Shown: in pieces, positions 45,326-52,357 of the stretch
Layout: each line of letters starts with the position of its first letter
How positions within the stretch are numbered: position 1 is the first letter of the stretch
Source: Pseudomonas saxonica
GTDB lineage: Bacteria; Pseudomonadota; Gammaproteobacteria; Pseudomonadales; Pseudomonadaceae
NCBI RefSeq assembly: GCF_007858365.1
Contig: NZ_VFIO01000001.1
Coordinates: forward strand, 124,001 to 188,000
DNA length: 64,000 bases
Reading direction: 5' to 3'
Notes under the pieces: generated by a model
What the model was told of the DNA's origin: nothing
What the model saw: the letters and a program-made list of their open reading frames with translations, nothing else
Databases searched by the model: none
Program-made: the position numbers and the translations under genes

Positions 45326-45586
45326 TTAAAACCGTGATTTAAAACCGGGCAAGCCTCTGGCTTCGCACCATGCTTTAACCGTTTTTGTGATGCCTTCTGC
45401 TGAGTCATCTACACCGGGCTGAGGGTAAAAAATCAAATTAGTCCCACCTAGTTCCCCCACAAGAAGATCAAAGTGATACATCAATTCGTCTTGATAATTT
45501 TCCGTACCAACATCGTCAATCATTTCCTGAACAAACTGTTCAAACTGACGTTCAGTGTAGTCGCTCAATGCTTTTCTAAGTTCCAT
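45326..45586 (-). CDS. Colicin/pyocin DNase immunity protein, cognate to the intact toxin
   Basis: An 86-residue Im9-like protein (MELRKALSDYTERQFEQFV; GGTNLIFYPQPGVD; CEARGLPGFKSRF). ATG at 45586 lies two bases after the toxin stop, so it is the cognate immunity gene. Asp in helix III is replaced by Asn (T-N-L-I-F-Y-P) compared with the other copies, and helix II differs, consistent with its own specificity. Confidence 0.94.
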   Translation of the reverse strand: MELRKALSDYTERQFEQFVQEMIDDVGTENYQDELMYHFDLLVGELGGTNLIFYPQPGVDDSAEGITKTVKAWCEARGLPGFKSRF

Positions 45587-45588
45587 GT

Positions 45589-46875
45589 TCACTCCTGCTC
45601 ATGAAGCGCTATGTGATTTTTAGGGATGTTTACACGTATATTATCGACGTCATATACGCTACCACCATCCACTATTCGCGTTAAATGATGTAACTCATAA
45701 CGTTGTCTTTTCCCTGCTTTGTCGAAAAAATCTACCAATGGAGCATTTCCTTTCTGTGCCTTCTGTAAAACTCGAACATTGAACTGATCCGCCAGCTCCG
45801 GCACCCTCGAAACCTCTCTCCAAAACGCACGCCTGAACGAATCAAACCTGCTGTACGTTCTCCCCCGAAGCACATCGACCACTGCCGTCGGAATGGGCGC
45901 CCCCATGCCGCTGCTGGCATGATCAAGCCATACACCCGACACATTCTCCCCTGCTCCTGACACCACTCCCGGCGCATAGCGCACACTGAGCGACAGATAG
46001 ATCGGCGCAATCTGCGGCTGGGTGGGAAACCAGATGATGAAATCCTGGTACTGCGGTGGATGTTCCGGGTTTTCCAGAATCCGGTCGGTTTGCTCGGTCG
46101 CCGGGAATACCCAGGCCCCAGGCTTGAGCGTCATTCCTTCCAGTGCCGGGATACCCAGCACCGCGCCGGTGTCGACGGCCGGGGTCCAGATAACCTCCAG
46201 ACCGTTGCCGACGTCAGCCACCAGTTGTTCGCCGCGGGGTACCGCCGCAATGACCGGAACCTGCCTCCAATCCGGTTGGTTGCCGGTGTAGAACCCGTAA
46301 ACACTCACCGCGTCATCGTCCAGATACTTGAGGTTCATTCGAACCTGGGTATTGCCTTGGCTCAGTTGGGCGTATTGCTCGGACTTATAAAAAGCACTGT
46401 CAGACGAGGTCGTGTTGGGCATCAGTAACGCGGCACTGCCCACCAGAAAGGGCGCCGCGACTGCCGACCCTGTGCTGGTCGCCGCGAGCGCCAGGCTGCC
46501 GCCCAATCGTGTGACCACAGAGGCGGCACTGCCAGAGCCGCCCACCCAGCCCAATGGCGTGCCAGCCGAGGTGATCTCACCCACCGTTCCCAGTACCGCG
46601 TAAGCGCCGTACTCGGTTAGCGACTCAAGGGGCACAAAACCATTGGGATTTTTATGCTCGATCACGCCATTGGGCAACGTGCACGACTTGGCAAACACAC
46701 AGCCTTTGGTCGGCGGTTGTAATGTGGGGGGCGGCGCAGGTTTGGGGGACGGTCGTGGCGGCGCGGGGGTGTAAGGCACTTCCCTGCTTTTGAGTTCGAC
46801 GGCCCTGGCCCTCGCCTTCAATACCCGGGCATAGCACGCCGGGCAGCAGTAATCCTTCCAGGGCTCTTGAGCCAT
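45589..46875 (-). CDS. S-type pyocin/colicin-E9-like HNH DNase toxin
   Basis: A 428-residue bacteriocin-like toxin. Residues 1-65 hold Cys10, Cys11, Cys14, Cys59 and Cys65 around a Pro-rich stretch (34-56). Residues 97-155 are Gly/Ala-rich. A pyocin S domain covers about 165-310, and the cytotoxic DNase about 311-428. The HNH motif is complete, with the spacing of colicin E9: His396, His397, Asn412, His421, His425. The protein is short: no TonB box, coiled-coil receptor domain or long translocation domain is recognisable, so delivery may be by another route (for example type VI secretion); this is inference. The immunity gene follows two bases later. Confidence 0.9.
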   Translation of the reverse strand: MAQEPWKDYCCPACYARVLKARARAVELKSREVPYTPAPPRPSPKPAPPPTLQPPTKGCVFAKSCTLPNGVIEHKNPNGFVPLESLTEYGAYAVLGTVGEITSAGTPLGWVGGSGSAASVVTRLGGSLALAATSTGSAVAAPFLVGSAALLMPNTTSSDSAFYKSEQYAQLSQGNTQVRMNLKYLDDDAVSVYGFYTGNQPDWRQVPVIAAVPRGEQLVADVGNGLEVIWTPAVDTGAVLGIPALEGMTLKPGAWVFPATEQTDRILENPEHPPQYQDFIIWFPTQPQIAPIYLSLSVRYAPGVVSGAGENVSGVWLDHASSGMGAPIPTAVVDVLRGRTYSRFDSFRRAFWREVSRVPELADQFNVRVLQKAQKGNAPLVDFFDKAGKRQRYELHHLTRIVDGGSVYDVDNIRVNIPKNHIALHEQE

Positions 46876-46884
46876 ATAGCAATC

Positions 46885-46905
46885 CGCCTGATTGATGAGC
46901 AGGCG
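46885..46905 (-). promoter_or_regulatory. Hairpin covering the toxin ribosome site
   Basis: CGCCTG and CAGGCG pair perfectly across a 9-base loop. On the minus strand the 3' arm runs into AGGCGGA, the likely Shine-Dalgarno sequence, nine bases before the toxin ATG. The hairpin could limit toxin translation. Confidence 0.5.
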
Positions 46906-47095
46906 ATTCTATGAAGGGGTACTGGATAATTGATGTCGGCCCTTTCCGATTCAATTGTACGAAGCCGAACAAAAGAACCATTCAAGGGGGGGCGCAACAC
47001 CCCACCGCTGTCAGTTAATGTCTCTTGGCATTACGGGTATTTCTGAGCCATTTTGCGGATGCACCGTTGCGCGAAGCCTGCCAAATCCGAATTTC

Positions 47096-47320
47096 ATCGT
47101 ACGTCGCTCATGCAACTGGAGGCACACCTACGCTACCATGTGCCCCATGGCAGGCATGAACCCTGCGTTTATCACCAATCAGCTTGGCCACAGCGTGCAA
47201 GGGTTGCTATCAACTGACGCTCAGTGGTTTGATTCCAGTACGCACTGGAGCGAGCTCGGGACACTCGAACACCGCCTGATTGGTACAACATTGGTACGAC
47301 CCGACGAAGTGCCACTATGA
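47096..47320 (+). pseudogene. C-terminal remnant of a phage-type tyrosine recombinase
   Basis: The frame reads WRHTYATMCPMAGMNPAFIT then NQLGHSVQGLLSTDAQW and ends IGTTLVRPDEVP. This is the end of a prophage integrase: the box II H-x-x-Y segment, the LGH motif and the region of the nucleophile. Where intact homologues have S-T-Y-A-K-W, this copy has S-T-D-A-Q-W, so the catalytic Tyr is Asp. The catalytic N-terminal part is missing. It is a dead integrase tail between the bacteriocin locus and folE. Confidence 0.8.
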
Positions 47321-47341
47321 AACCCGCATGGAAATAGCCCT

Positions 47342-47887
47342 GTGACATTGGAACAAAACTACACCGCCATTCTGGGCCAGCTTGGTGAAGACGTATCCCG
47401 TGAAGGCTTGCTGGACACGCCAAAGCGTGCCGCCAAGGCCATGCAGTACCTTTGCCGCGGTTACGAGCAGACGCTTGAAGAAGTCACCAACGGTGCCTTG
47501 TTCAGCTCGGACAACAGCGAAATGGTACTGGTCAAGGACATCGAGCTTTACTCGCTGTGCGAACACCACTTGCTGCCGTTTATCGGCAAGGCTCACGTCG
47601 CATACATTCCAAGCGGCAAAGTGCTGGGCTTGTCGAAAGTTGCGCGCATCGTCGACATGTATGCCCGTCGCCTGCAAATTCAGGAAAACCTGAGCCGCCA
47701 GATCGCCGACGCCGTCATGCAGGTGACGGGTGCCCTGGGCGTTGCCGTGGTGATTGAGGCCAAGCACATGTGCATGATGATGCGCGGTGTCGAGAAGCAA
47801 AACTCGTCGATGATCACCTCAGTGATGCTGGGCGAATTCCGCGACAATGCGGCCACGCGCACTGAGTTTCTTAGCTTGATCAAGTAA
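47342..47887 (+). CDS. folE: GTP cyclohydrolase I
   Basis: A 181-residue enzyme converting GTP to 7,8-dihydroneopterin triphosphate for folate synthesis. The zinc ligands are in [20 protein letters not shown] and in [34 protein letters not shown] is the classical signature. GTG at 47342 fits the family N-terminus (TLEQNY). The foreign insert ends just upstream, so its native promoter region may have been altered. Confidence 0.96.
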   Translation: MTLEQNYTAILGQLGEDVSREGLLDTPKRAAKAMQYLCRGYEQTLEEVTNGALFSSDNSEMVLVKDIELYSLCEHHLLPFIGKAHVAYIPSGKVLGLSKVARIVDMYARRLQIQENLSRQIADAVMQVTGALGVAVVIEAKHMCMMMRGVEKQNSSMITSVMLGEFRDNAATRTEFLSLIK

Positions 47888-47898
47888 CTCGGCGTGCC

Positions 47899-47931
47899 AA
47901 AAAAAACCGGCGCTCATCGCCGGTTTTTTTT
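47899..47931 (+). terminator. Rho-independent terminator of folE
   Basis: CCGGCG-ctcat-CGCCGG with eight A before and eight T after, 11 bases downstream of the folE stop. It could work in both directions. Confidence 0.95.
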
Positions 47932-47988
47932 CGCCTGCCAATTTCAGGTAAGCTTCGCGCTTTCTTAAACGCCAATGAGGCTTTTACT

Positions 47989-48360
47989 GTGTTTATCAAA
48001 GCGCTTCGCGTAGGCCTGGGTCAGTTGATCATCGCGGGCGATTTCATTACCCGCCCAAGCAAAAAACAACGCAGCGCAGCCGAACAGGCGCAGGTCGATC
48101 AAGCTGCCAAAGGCCTGACCCTGTACCAGTTTCATGCCTGCCCGTTTTGCGTAAAAACCCGTCGTAACCTGCGTCGCTTGAACGTGCCCGTGGCACTGCG
48201 TGACGCCAAGAATAACGAGCAGGATCGCCAGACCCTGCTGGAGCAAGGCGGCAAGATCAAAGTGCCTTGCCTGCGCATCGAAGAAGACGGCAAGACCACC
48301 TGGATGTACGACTCCAAAGTGATCATTGACTACCTGAACCAGCGGTTTGGGGCAGTTTAA
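47989..48360 (+). CDS. Glutaredoxin family protein with N-terminal extension
   Basis: A 123-residue protein: an N-terminal hydrophobic/basic leader (KALRVGLGQLIIAGDFITRP) and a glutaredoxin domain with the active site C51-P-F-C54 in YQFHACPFCVKTRR, a cis-Pro region KVPCLRI and SKVIIDYLNQRF. The leader could attach it to the membrane. GTG at 47989 is the most likely start. It probably reduces disulfides or glutathione mixed disulfides. Confidence 0.9.
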   Translation: MFIKALRVGLGQLIIAGDFITRPSKKQRSAAEQAQVDQAAKGLTLYQFHACPFCVKTRRNLRRLNVPVALRDAKNNEQDRQTLLEQGGKIKVPCLRIEEDGKTTWMYDSKVIIDYLNQRFGAV

Positions 48361-48378
48361 ACGCTGAGCCGTCAGCGA

Positions 48379-48981
48379 CTACTGCAACATGGTCACATGG
48401 CGCGGGTGGCTGGCCACTCGCTCCAGCCATGCCGTGATAGCCGGATAAGCACTCAGATCAAAACCGCCCTGATGCGCCACATGGGTGTACGCATACAGCG
48501 TCACGTCGGCGATGGAGTAATGCTCGCCCACCAGATATGGCGTGCGCCCCAACTGCTGCTCCATCACGTCCAAAGCCTTGTAACCGCGAGTTTGCAGCTT
48601 GCGATATTCCTCAAGACGCTCCTGCGGCAAGCCGAGGTAAAACTCGATAAACCGCGCTACCGCAATGTAGGGTTCGTGGCTGTACTGTTCGAAAAACTGC
48701 CACTGCAACACCTGCGTGCGTAAACGCGGTTCGCCCGGCAAAAATTCGCTGCCATCGGCCAGAAAGTTAAGAATCGCATTGGATTCCCACAGGCATGTAC
48801 CGTCTTCCAGTTCCAGCACCGGCACTTTGCCGTTCGGGTTTTTAGCCAGAAACGCGGGTGCTTGCGCCTCCCCCTTGAGAATGTCGACCGAGTGCCACTG
48901 ATACTCAAGGCCCAGCAAATGCAGCATCAACTTGACCTTGTAACAGTTGCCCGAGTTGTAATCGCCGTAAACCTTGAGCAT
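48379..48981 (-). CDS. Glutathione S-transferase family protein
   Basis: A 200-residue GST. The thioredoxin-like domain begins LKVYGDYNSGNCYKVKLMLHLLG, with NGKVPVLELEDG holding the cis-Pro and ESNAILNFLA the glutathione gamma-Glu site. The helical domain has YSIADVTLYAYTHVAHQGGF. The start at 48981 is fixed by the family N-terminus. It lies ten bases after the aminotransferase gene on the same strand, a likely two-gene operon. Confidence 0.9.
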   Translation of the reverse strand: MLKVYGDYNSGNCYKVKLMLHLLGLEYQWHSVDILKGEAQAPAFLAKNPNGKVPVLELEDGTCLWESNAILNFLADGSEFLPGEPRLRTQVLQWQFFEQYSHEPYIAVARFIEFYLGLPQERLEEYRKLQTRGYKALDVMEQQLGRTPYLVGEHYSIADVTLYAYTHVAHQGGFDLSAYPAITAWLERVASHPRHVTMLQ

Positions 48982-48991
48982 CACAACTCCT

Positions 48992-50158
48992 TTAGGCAGC
49001 CTGTGCGGCCTGTGCTTGACGAATAACCGAAGCAAGACGCTTGAGACCTTCGTGCAGACGCTCAGGGTCGATATGGCTGAAGTTCAGGCGCAGGCTGCCG
49101 ACGTTTTCATCCGGATTGGCGAAGAACGGCTCACCCGGCATAAACGCCACGTTCTGCTCCAGCGCAGGCTTGAGCAAAGTGCGGGTATCGAAGGGCTGCT
49201 TTAGAGTCAGCCAGAAGAACAGCCCGCCTTGAGGCACATGCCAGTCTGCCAGGTCGCTGAAATGCTCTTCGAGCGCCAGTTGGAAGCCATCGCGGCGCAC
49301 ACGGTAGAAATCGCGCAGTTCAGCCAGGTGACTGCTCATCTTTTCAGTGCCGATCCACTGCAAGGCTTGCCATTGACCGACACGGTTGGTGTGCAAGTCC
49401 GCCGATTGCTTAAGGCGCAACAAGTGCGGGAACAAATCCGGGCTGGCAATCAGGAACCCGACACGCAAACCCGGGAGCAAGGTTTTGGAAACAGTCCCGG
49501 TGTAGATCCAGCTGGCTTTTTTCAGACGGCTGACAATGGGCGTGGCGCTGCCGCCATCGAAATTCAATTCGCGGTACGGCTCGTCTTCAATCAGGGTGAC
49601 ACCAAACTCATCCAGCAAAGCCGCCACGGCATCACGTTTCGCTTCGCTGTAACGCACGGCAGACGGGTTCTGGAAAGTCGGAATCAAGTAGATGAACGCA
49701 GGTTTGTGCCGAGTCAACTCAACGCGCAGCGCCGCCAGATCCGGACCGTCGGCCAGCAGCGGGAAGCTCAGGCATTCAGCACCGAACAGCTGGAAGATCT
49801 GCAACGCGGCCAAATAAGTGGGCGCTTCGAGCATGATCTCGGTGCCTTTGTCGATGTACAGCTTGGCTGCCAGGTCCAGCGCCTGTTGCGAGCCGCTCAG
49901 CACTATCACTTGGCTGGCGTCACAATCCACGCCCAAGGCACGGGCTTCAGCGGCCAGCACTTCACGCAACGCCGGCTCGCCTTCACTCATGCCGTACTGG
50001 CCCATTGAGGCGGGCATATCGCTCCAGTCAACTTTGGGCAACATGGCTTCAGCCGGTAGACCGCCTGCAAACGACATGACTTCCGGACGCTGGGCCGCAG
50101 CCAGAATTTCGCGAATCAAAGAGCTTTTCAGGCGGGAAACACGTTCGGAGAAGGCCAT
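48992..50158 (-). CDS. PLP-dependent aminotransferase (2-aminoadipate/LysN-like)
   Basis: A 388-residue fold-type I aminotransferase of the MocR-domain/LysN group without a DNA-binding domain. Features are FAGGLPAEAMLP, SGSQQALDLAAKLYIDKGT, PTFQNPSAVRYSEAKR, EDEPYRELNFDG and the PLP Lys in YTGTVSKTLLPGLRVGF. The substrate is probably an aromatic, branched or 2-aminoadipate-type amino acid; not resolved. The start at 50158 (MAFSERVSRLKSSLIREIL) matches the family. It is divergent from a MarR regulator. Confidence 0.87.
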   Translation of the reverse strand: MAFSERVSRLKSSLIREILAAAQRPEVMSFAGGLPAEAMLPKVDWSDMPASMGQYGMSEGEPALREVLAAEARALGVDCDASQVIVLSGSQQALDLAAKLYIDKGTEIMLEAPTYLAALQIFQLFGAECLSFPLLADGPDLAALRVELTRHKPAFIYLIPTFQNPSAVRYSEAKRDAVAALLDEFGVTLIEDEPYRELNFDGGSATPIVSRLKKASWIYTGTVSKTLLPGLRVGFLIASPDLFPHLLRLKQSADLHTNRVGQWQALQWIGTEKMSSHLAELRDFYRVRRDGFQLALEEHFSDLADWHVPQGGLFFWLTLKQPFDTRTLLKPALEQNVAFMPGEPFFANPDENVGSLRLNFSHIDPERLHEGLKRLASVIRQAQAAQAA

Positions 50159-50240
50159 ACAGATCACCGGTAGCAGAAGTAATTGGAAATAAGTCAAACT
50201 GATTGACCGAAATTACGCCGCGAAGCCTAGATACGTCAAT

Positions 50241-50681
50241 ATGCTTGACCTTAAAAATCCAACCATTCAGCGTAACGCCATGGAAGCGTTCTTCTTTGGC
50301 TATCAAGCATTTACCGCCAAAGCGGACGAAATGCTGGCGCGTCGTGGGCTGAGTCGGGTGCATCAGCGCATCGTTTTTTTTATCGCCCATCACCCCGGCG
50401 TCAGCGTCAAAGAATTGCTCTCGCTGCTCGGCGTGAGCAAGCAAGCACTGAACACACCCTTGCGCCAGCTCATAGAAATGGGCCTGGTGCGCAGCGTGGC
50501 TCCCGAGACCGACAAGCGCAAGCGACTGCTGGAGCTGACCGTAGAGGGGGTGCGCTTTGAAGCCAATTTACGCCGCGAACAGGTCAAGCTGCTGCAACGG
50601 GTCTTCGTCCAGGCTGGCGAAGAGGCAGTCAATGGCTGGTTGGCCATCAACACGGCGCTGGGCCAGAGCCGACTGTCTTGA
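50241..50681 (+). CDS. MarR family transcriptional regulator
   Basis: A 146-residue winged-helix regulator: LSRVHQRIVFFIAHHPGVSVKELLSLLGVSKQALNTPLRQL is the recognition unit, followed by the beta-wing RSVAPETDKRKRLLELT. It is divergent from the aminotransferase gene (82-base gap) and precedes the LysE-type gene, either of which may be its target. Confidence 0.88.
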   Translation: MLDLKNPTIQRNAMEAFFFGYQAFTAKADEMLARRGLSRVHQRIVFFIAHHPGVSVKELLSLLGVSKQALNTPLRQLIEMGLVRSVAPETDKRKRLLELTVEGVRFEANLRREQVKLLQRVFVQAGEEAVNGWLAINTALGQSRLS

Positions 50682-50715
50682 TGCACCACGCCAACTAAAA
50701 ACAAAACTTGCTTTT

Positions 50716-50727
50716 TTTGTATACAAA
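50716..50727. promoter_or_regulatory. TTTGTATACAAA palindrome upstream of the LysE-type gene
   Basis: A perfect 12-base palindrome 57 bases before the LysE-type start. It shares the TTGTNNACAA core with the two sites in the uraH/puuE promoter region and is typical of operators of FadR-class GntR regulators. Confidence 0.5.
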
Positions 50728-50783
50728 GTCATAAATCGAGTGACCCGGCAATGGTGCGCGGGGGATTGTGCATGGAGGACATG

Positions 50784-51410
50784 ATGAGTCTGGAAACCTG
50801 GCTGCTGTTCAGCAGCGCGGCATTGATAGTGATTCTGATACCGGGGCCCCTGTCGCTATTGATGATCAGCAACAGTTTGAACTATGGCCTGCGGCGTTCT
50901 TATCCGGCCTTTCTGGGCGGGGTATTGGCTTCGATTTGCCTGCTCAGTGCCTCGGCACTGGGCCTGGGCGCCCTGCTGCTGGCCTCGGAGCAACTGTTCA
51001 GCGTGCTGAAAATCGTGGGGGCGCTGTATTTGTTTTATCTGGCCTGGCAAAGCTGGAAACAATCACGCGAGCCTGCCACGGCGGCGAATGTACCTGTAGC
51101 CGCACCGAAACCGCGCTTTGGCGCACTGTTTGGGCGCGCGTTCGTACTGGGCGCCAGCAACCCGAAGGATATTTTGTTCTTTGCCGCCTTCCTGCCGCAA
51201 TTTCTTAGCCCTGGGCAGCCGTTCCTCCCACAGTTGCTGGTCATGATCGCGACCTGGACCGTGCTCGACCTGCTCTGCAAGCTGGCCTACGGCCTTGGCG
51301 CCCACGGTGCGGCGGGCTATTTGCGCAGCGGCAAGGGCCAGAGCTGGTTTAACCGCGTCAGTGCCGGACTGTTCAGCGTGGCGGGCACCGCGTCGTTGTT
51401 GAGCCGTTAA
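50784..51410 (+). CDS. LysE/RhtB family exporter
   Basis: A 208-residue inner-membrane amino-acid exporter with six hydrophobic segments. The family signature is ILIPGPLSLLMISNSLNYGLRRSYPAFLGGVLAS near the N-terminus, then GALYLFYLAWQSWK and GASNPKDILFFAAFLPQFL. GGAGG five bases upstream favours ATG at 50784; ATG one codon earlier is too close to it. Substrate not determined. Confidence 0.9.
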   Translation: MSLETWLLFSSAALIVILIPGPLSLLMISNSLNYGLRRSYPAFLGGVLASICLLSASALGLGALLLASEQLFSVLKIVGALYLFYLAWQSWKQSREPATAANVPVAAPKPRFGALFGRAFVLGASNPKDILFFAAFLPQFLSPGQPFLPQLLVMIATWTVLDLLCKLAYGLGAHGAAGYLRSGKGQSWFNRVSAGLFSVAGTASLLSR

Positions 51411-51424
51411 AACGATGCGCCGTT

Positions 51425-51556
51425 CGTAGCAGCTGCCGAAGGCTGCGTTCGGCGGCGCAGCCGTCGTAAAACCAGAGTGCGTGGTCTCTCAGTTAACCCG
51501 AGCCGCTGATTTTGCGATCGCTTCGCAATCGAATGCAGCCTTCGGCAGCTGCTACG
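51425..51556. repeat. Paired REP elements (BIME-like)
   Basis: Two 22-bp units in opposite orientation, 51425-51446 (begins CGTAGCAGCTGCCGAAGG) and 51535-51556 (its exact reverse complement), enclose about 88 bases. This is the usual inverted pair of Pseudomonas REP sequences. It lies between the convergent LysE-type gene and uraH. Confidence 0.88.
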
Positions 51557-51573
51557 AGTGGCAATCTGCGGGC

Positions 51574-51600
51574 AAAAAAAAGCCCGCAGTGTGAGCGGGC
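51574..51600 (-). terminator. Rho-independent terminator of uraH
   Basis: On the minus strand GCCCGC-tcacact-GCGGGC is followed by eight T. It lies 28 bases past the uraH stop. Confidence 0.9.
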
Positions 51601-51628
51601 AAAGAACCACATGCGCAGAACGAAACCG

Positions 51629-51982
51629 TTAGCTGCCGCGGTACGTCGAGTAGCTATAGGGCGATATCAGCAGCGGCACATGGTAATGGTCCTGCTCGGC
51701 GCTGATCCCGAAACGCAGCACCACCACATCCAGAAACGCCGGCTCGGGCAGTTGCACGCCACGTGCACGGTAGTAATCCCCCGCACTGAATTGCACCTGA
51801 TAAACCCCGGACTGATAGTCATCACCCTGCAACAGCGGCGCGTCGCAACGACCGTCACTGTTGGTCAGCGCCGTCGCCACCAGCGTCAATTGCGAACCCT
51901 CCACCCGGTATAGCTCAACCTTGATCGAGCTGCCCGGACAGCCGTGTGCAGCATCCAAAACGTGCGTAGTCAAACGTCCCAT
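51629..51982 (-). CDS. uraH: 5-hydroxyisourate hydrolase
   Basis: A 117-residue transthyretin-like enzyme that hydrolyses 5-hydroxyisourate to OHCU, the second step from urate. Signatures: LTTHVLDAAHGCPGSSIKVEL at the N-terminus (catalytic His) and the diagnostic C-terminal YSYSTYRGS. The start at 51982 sets the motif at the N-terminus. It is divergent from puuE, the rest of the purine pathway, across 375 bases. Confidence 0.95.
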   Translation of the reverse strand: MGRLTTHVLDAAHGCPGSSIKVELYRVEGSQLTLVATALTNSDGRCDAPLLQGDDYQSGVYQVQFSAGDYYRARGVQLPEPAFLDVVVLRFGISAEQDHYHVPLLISPYSYSTYRGS

Positions 51983-52086
51983 ACGATTGCGCAACCTCCA
52001 CCCAGCGGTAAATAAAAGCATTGCCGAACCTTTTTGGGGCCACCCAAAAAAACGGCGCTGCAAAGATTAAGACACTTATTATCAAA

Positions 52087-52098
52087 ATTGTACACAAT
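52087..52098. promoter_or_regulatory. ATTGT-AC-ACAAT operator candidate near uraH
   Basis: A perfect 5-bp inverted repeat with a 2-bp spacer, 105 bases upstream of uraH. It matches the site at 52280-52291 (RTTGTNNACAAT), suggesting a shared regulator, probably of the GntR/FadR class. Confidence 0.6.
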
Positions 52099-52279
52099 TA
52101 AAACCCCGACAAAGCGCAGCCCGCGTTTAACGCGGCTTCGAGCCGTATTCCACGAAAGCCATAGCCTAAAGCGACTTCGGATTCATAACCTGACCAATCA
52201 GGCAAGTTTCTTGCAAGTACCTTTCCAGAAACATACATGGTAAAAATGCATGCATGCAGGGTTACAAATGGATTATAAA

Positions 52280-52291
52280 GTTGTATACAAT
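52280..52291. promoter_or_regulatory. GTTGT-AT-ACAAT operator candidate near puuE
   Basis: Contains the perfect palindrome TTGTATACAA. It lies 66 bases upstream of the puuE start and pairs with the site at 52087. The rest of the 375-base divergent gap holds no gene. Confidence 0.6.
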
Positions 52292-52357
52292 CAGGCCAGC
52301 ACAGTGACGCCAGGTCTGGCCAATCAACTGTTAACACCCACAATAAGGAAGACTGCA

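Noticed and set aside
44259..45586. A CRISPR-like or simple tandem repeat array
   Set aside because: The periodicity comes from paralogous 86-codon genes and toxin-tail vestiges, not from short identical repeats with spacers.
46955..47320. The whole 121-codon frame as an intact gene
   Set aside because: Only the last 75 or so codons resemble a recombinase, the catalytic Tyr is missing and the first part matches nothing, so it is called a remnant.
49229..50008. A 259-codon plus-strand frame opposite the aminotransferase
   Set aside because: It is antisense to a complete PLP enzyme and has no recognisable motif.
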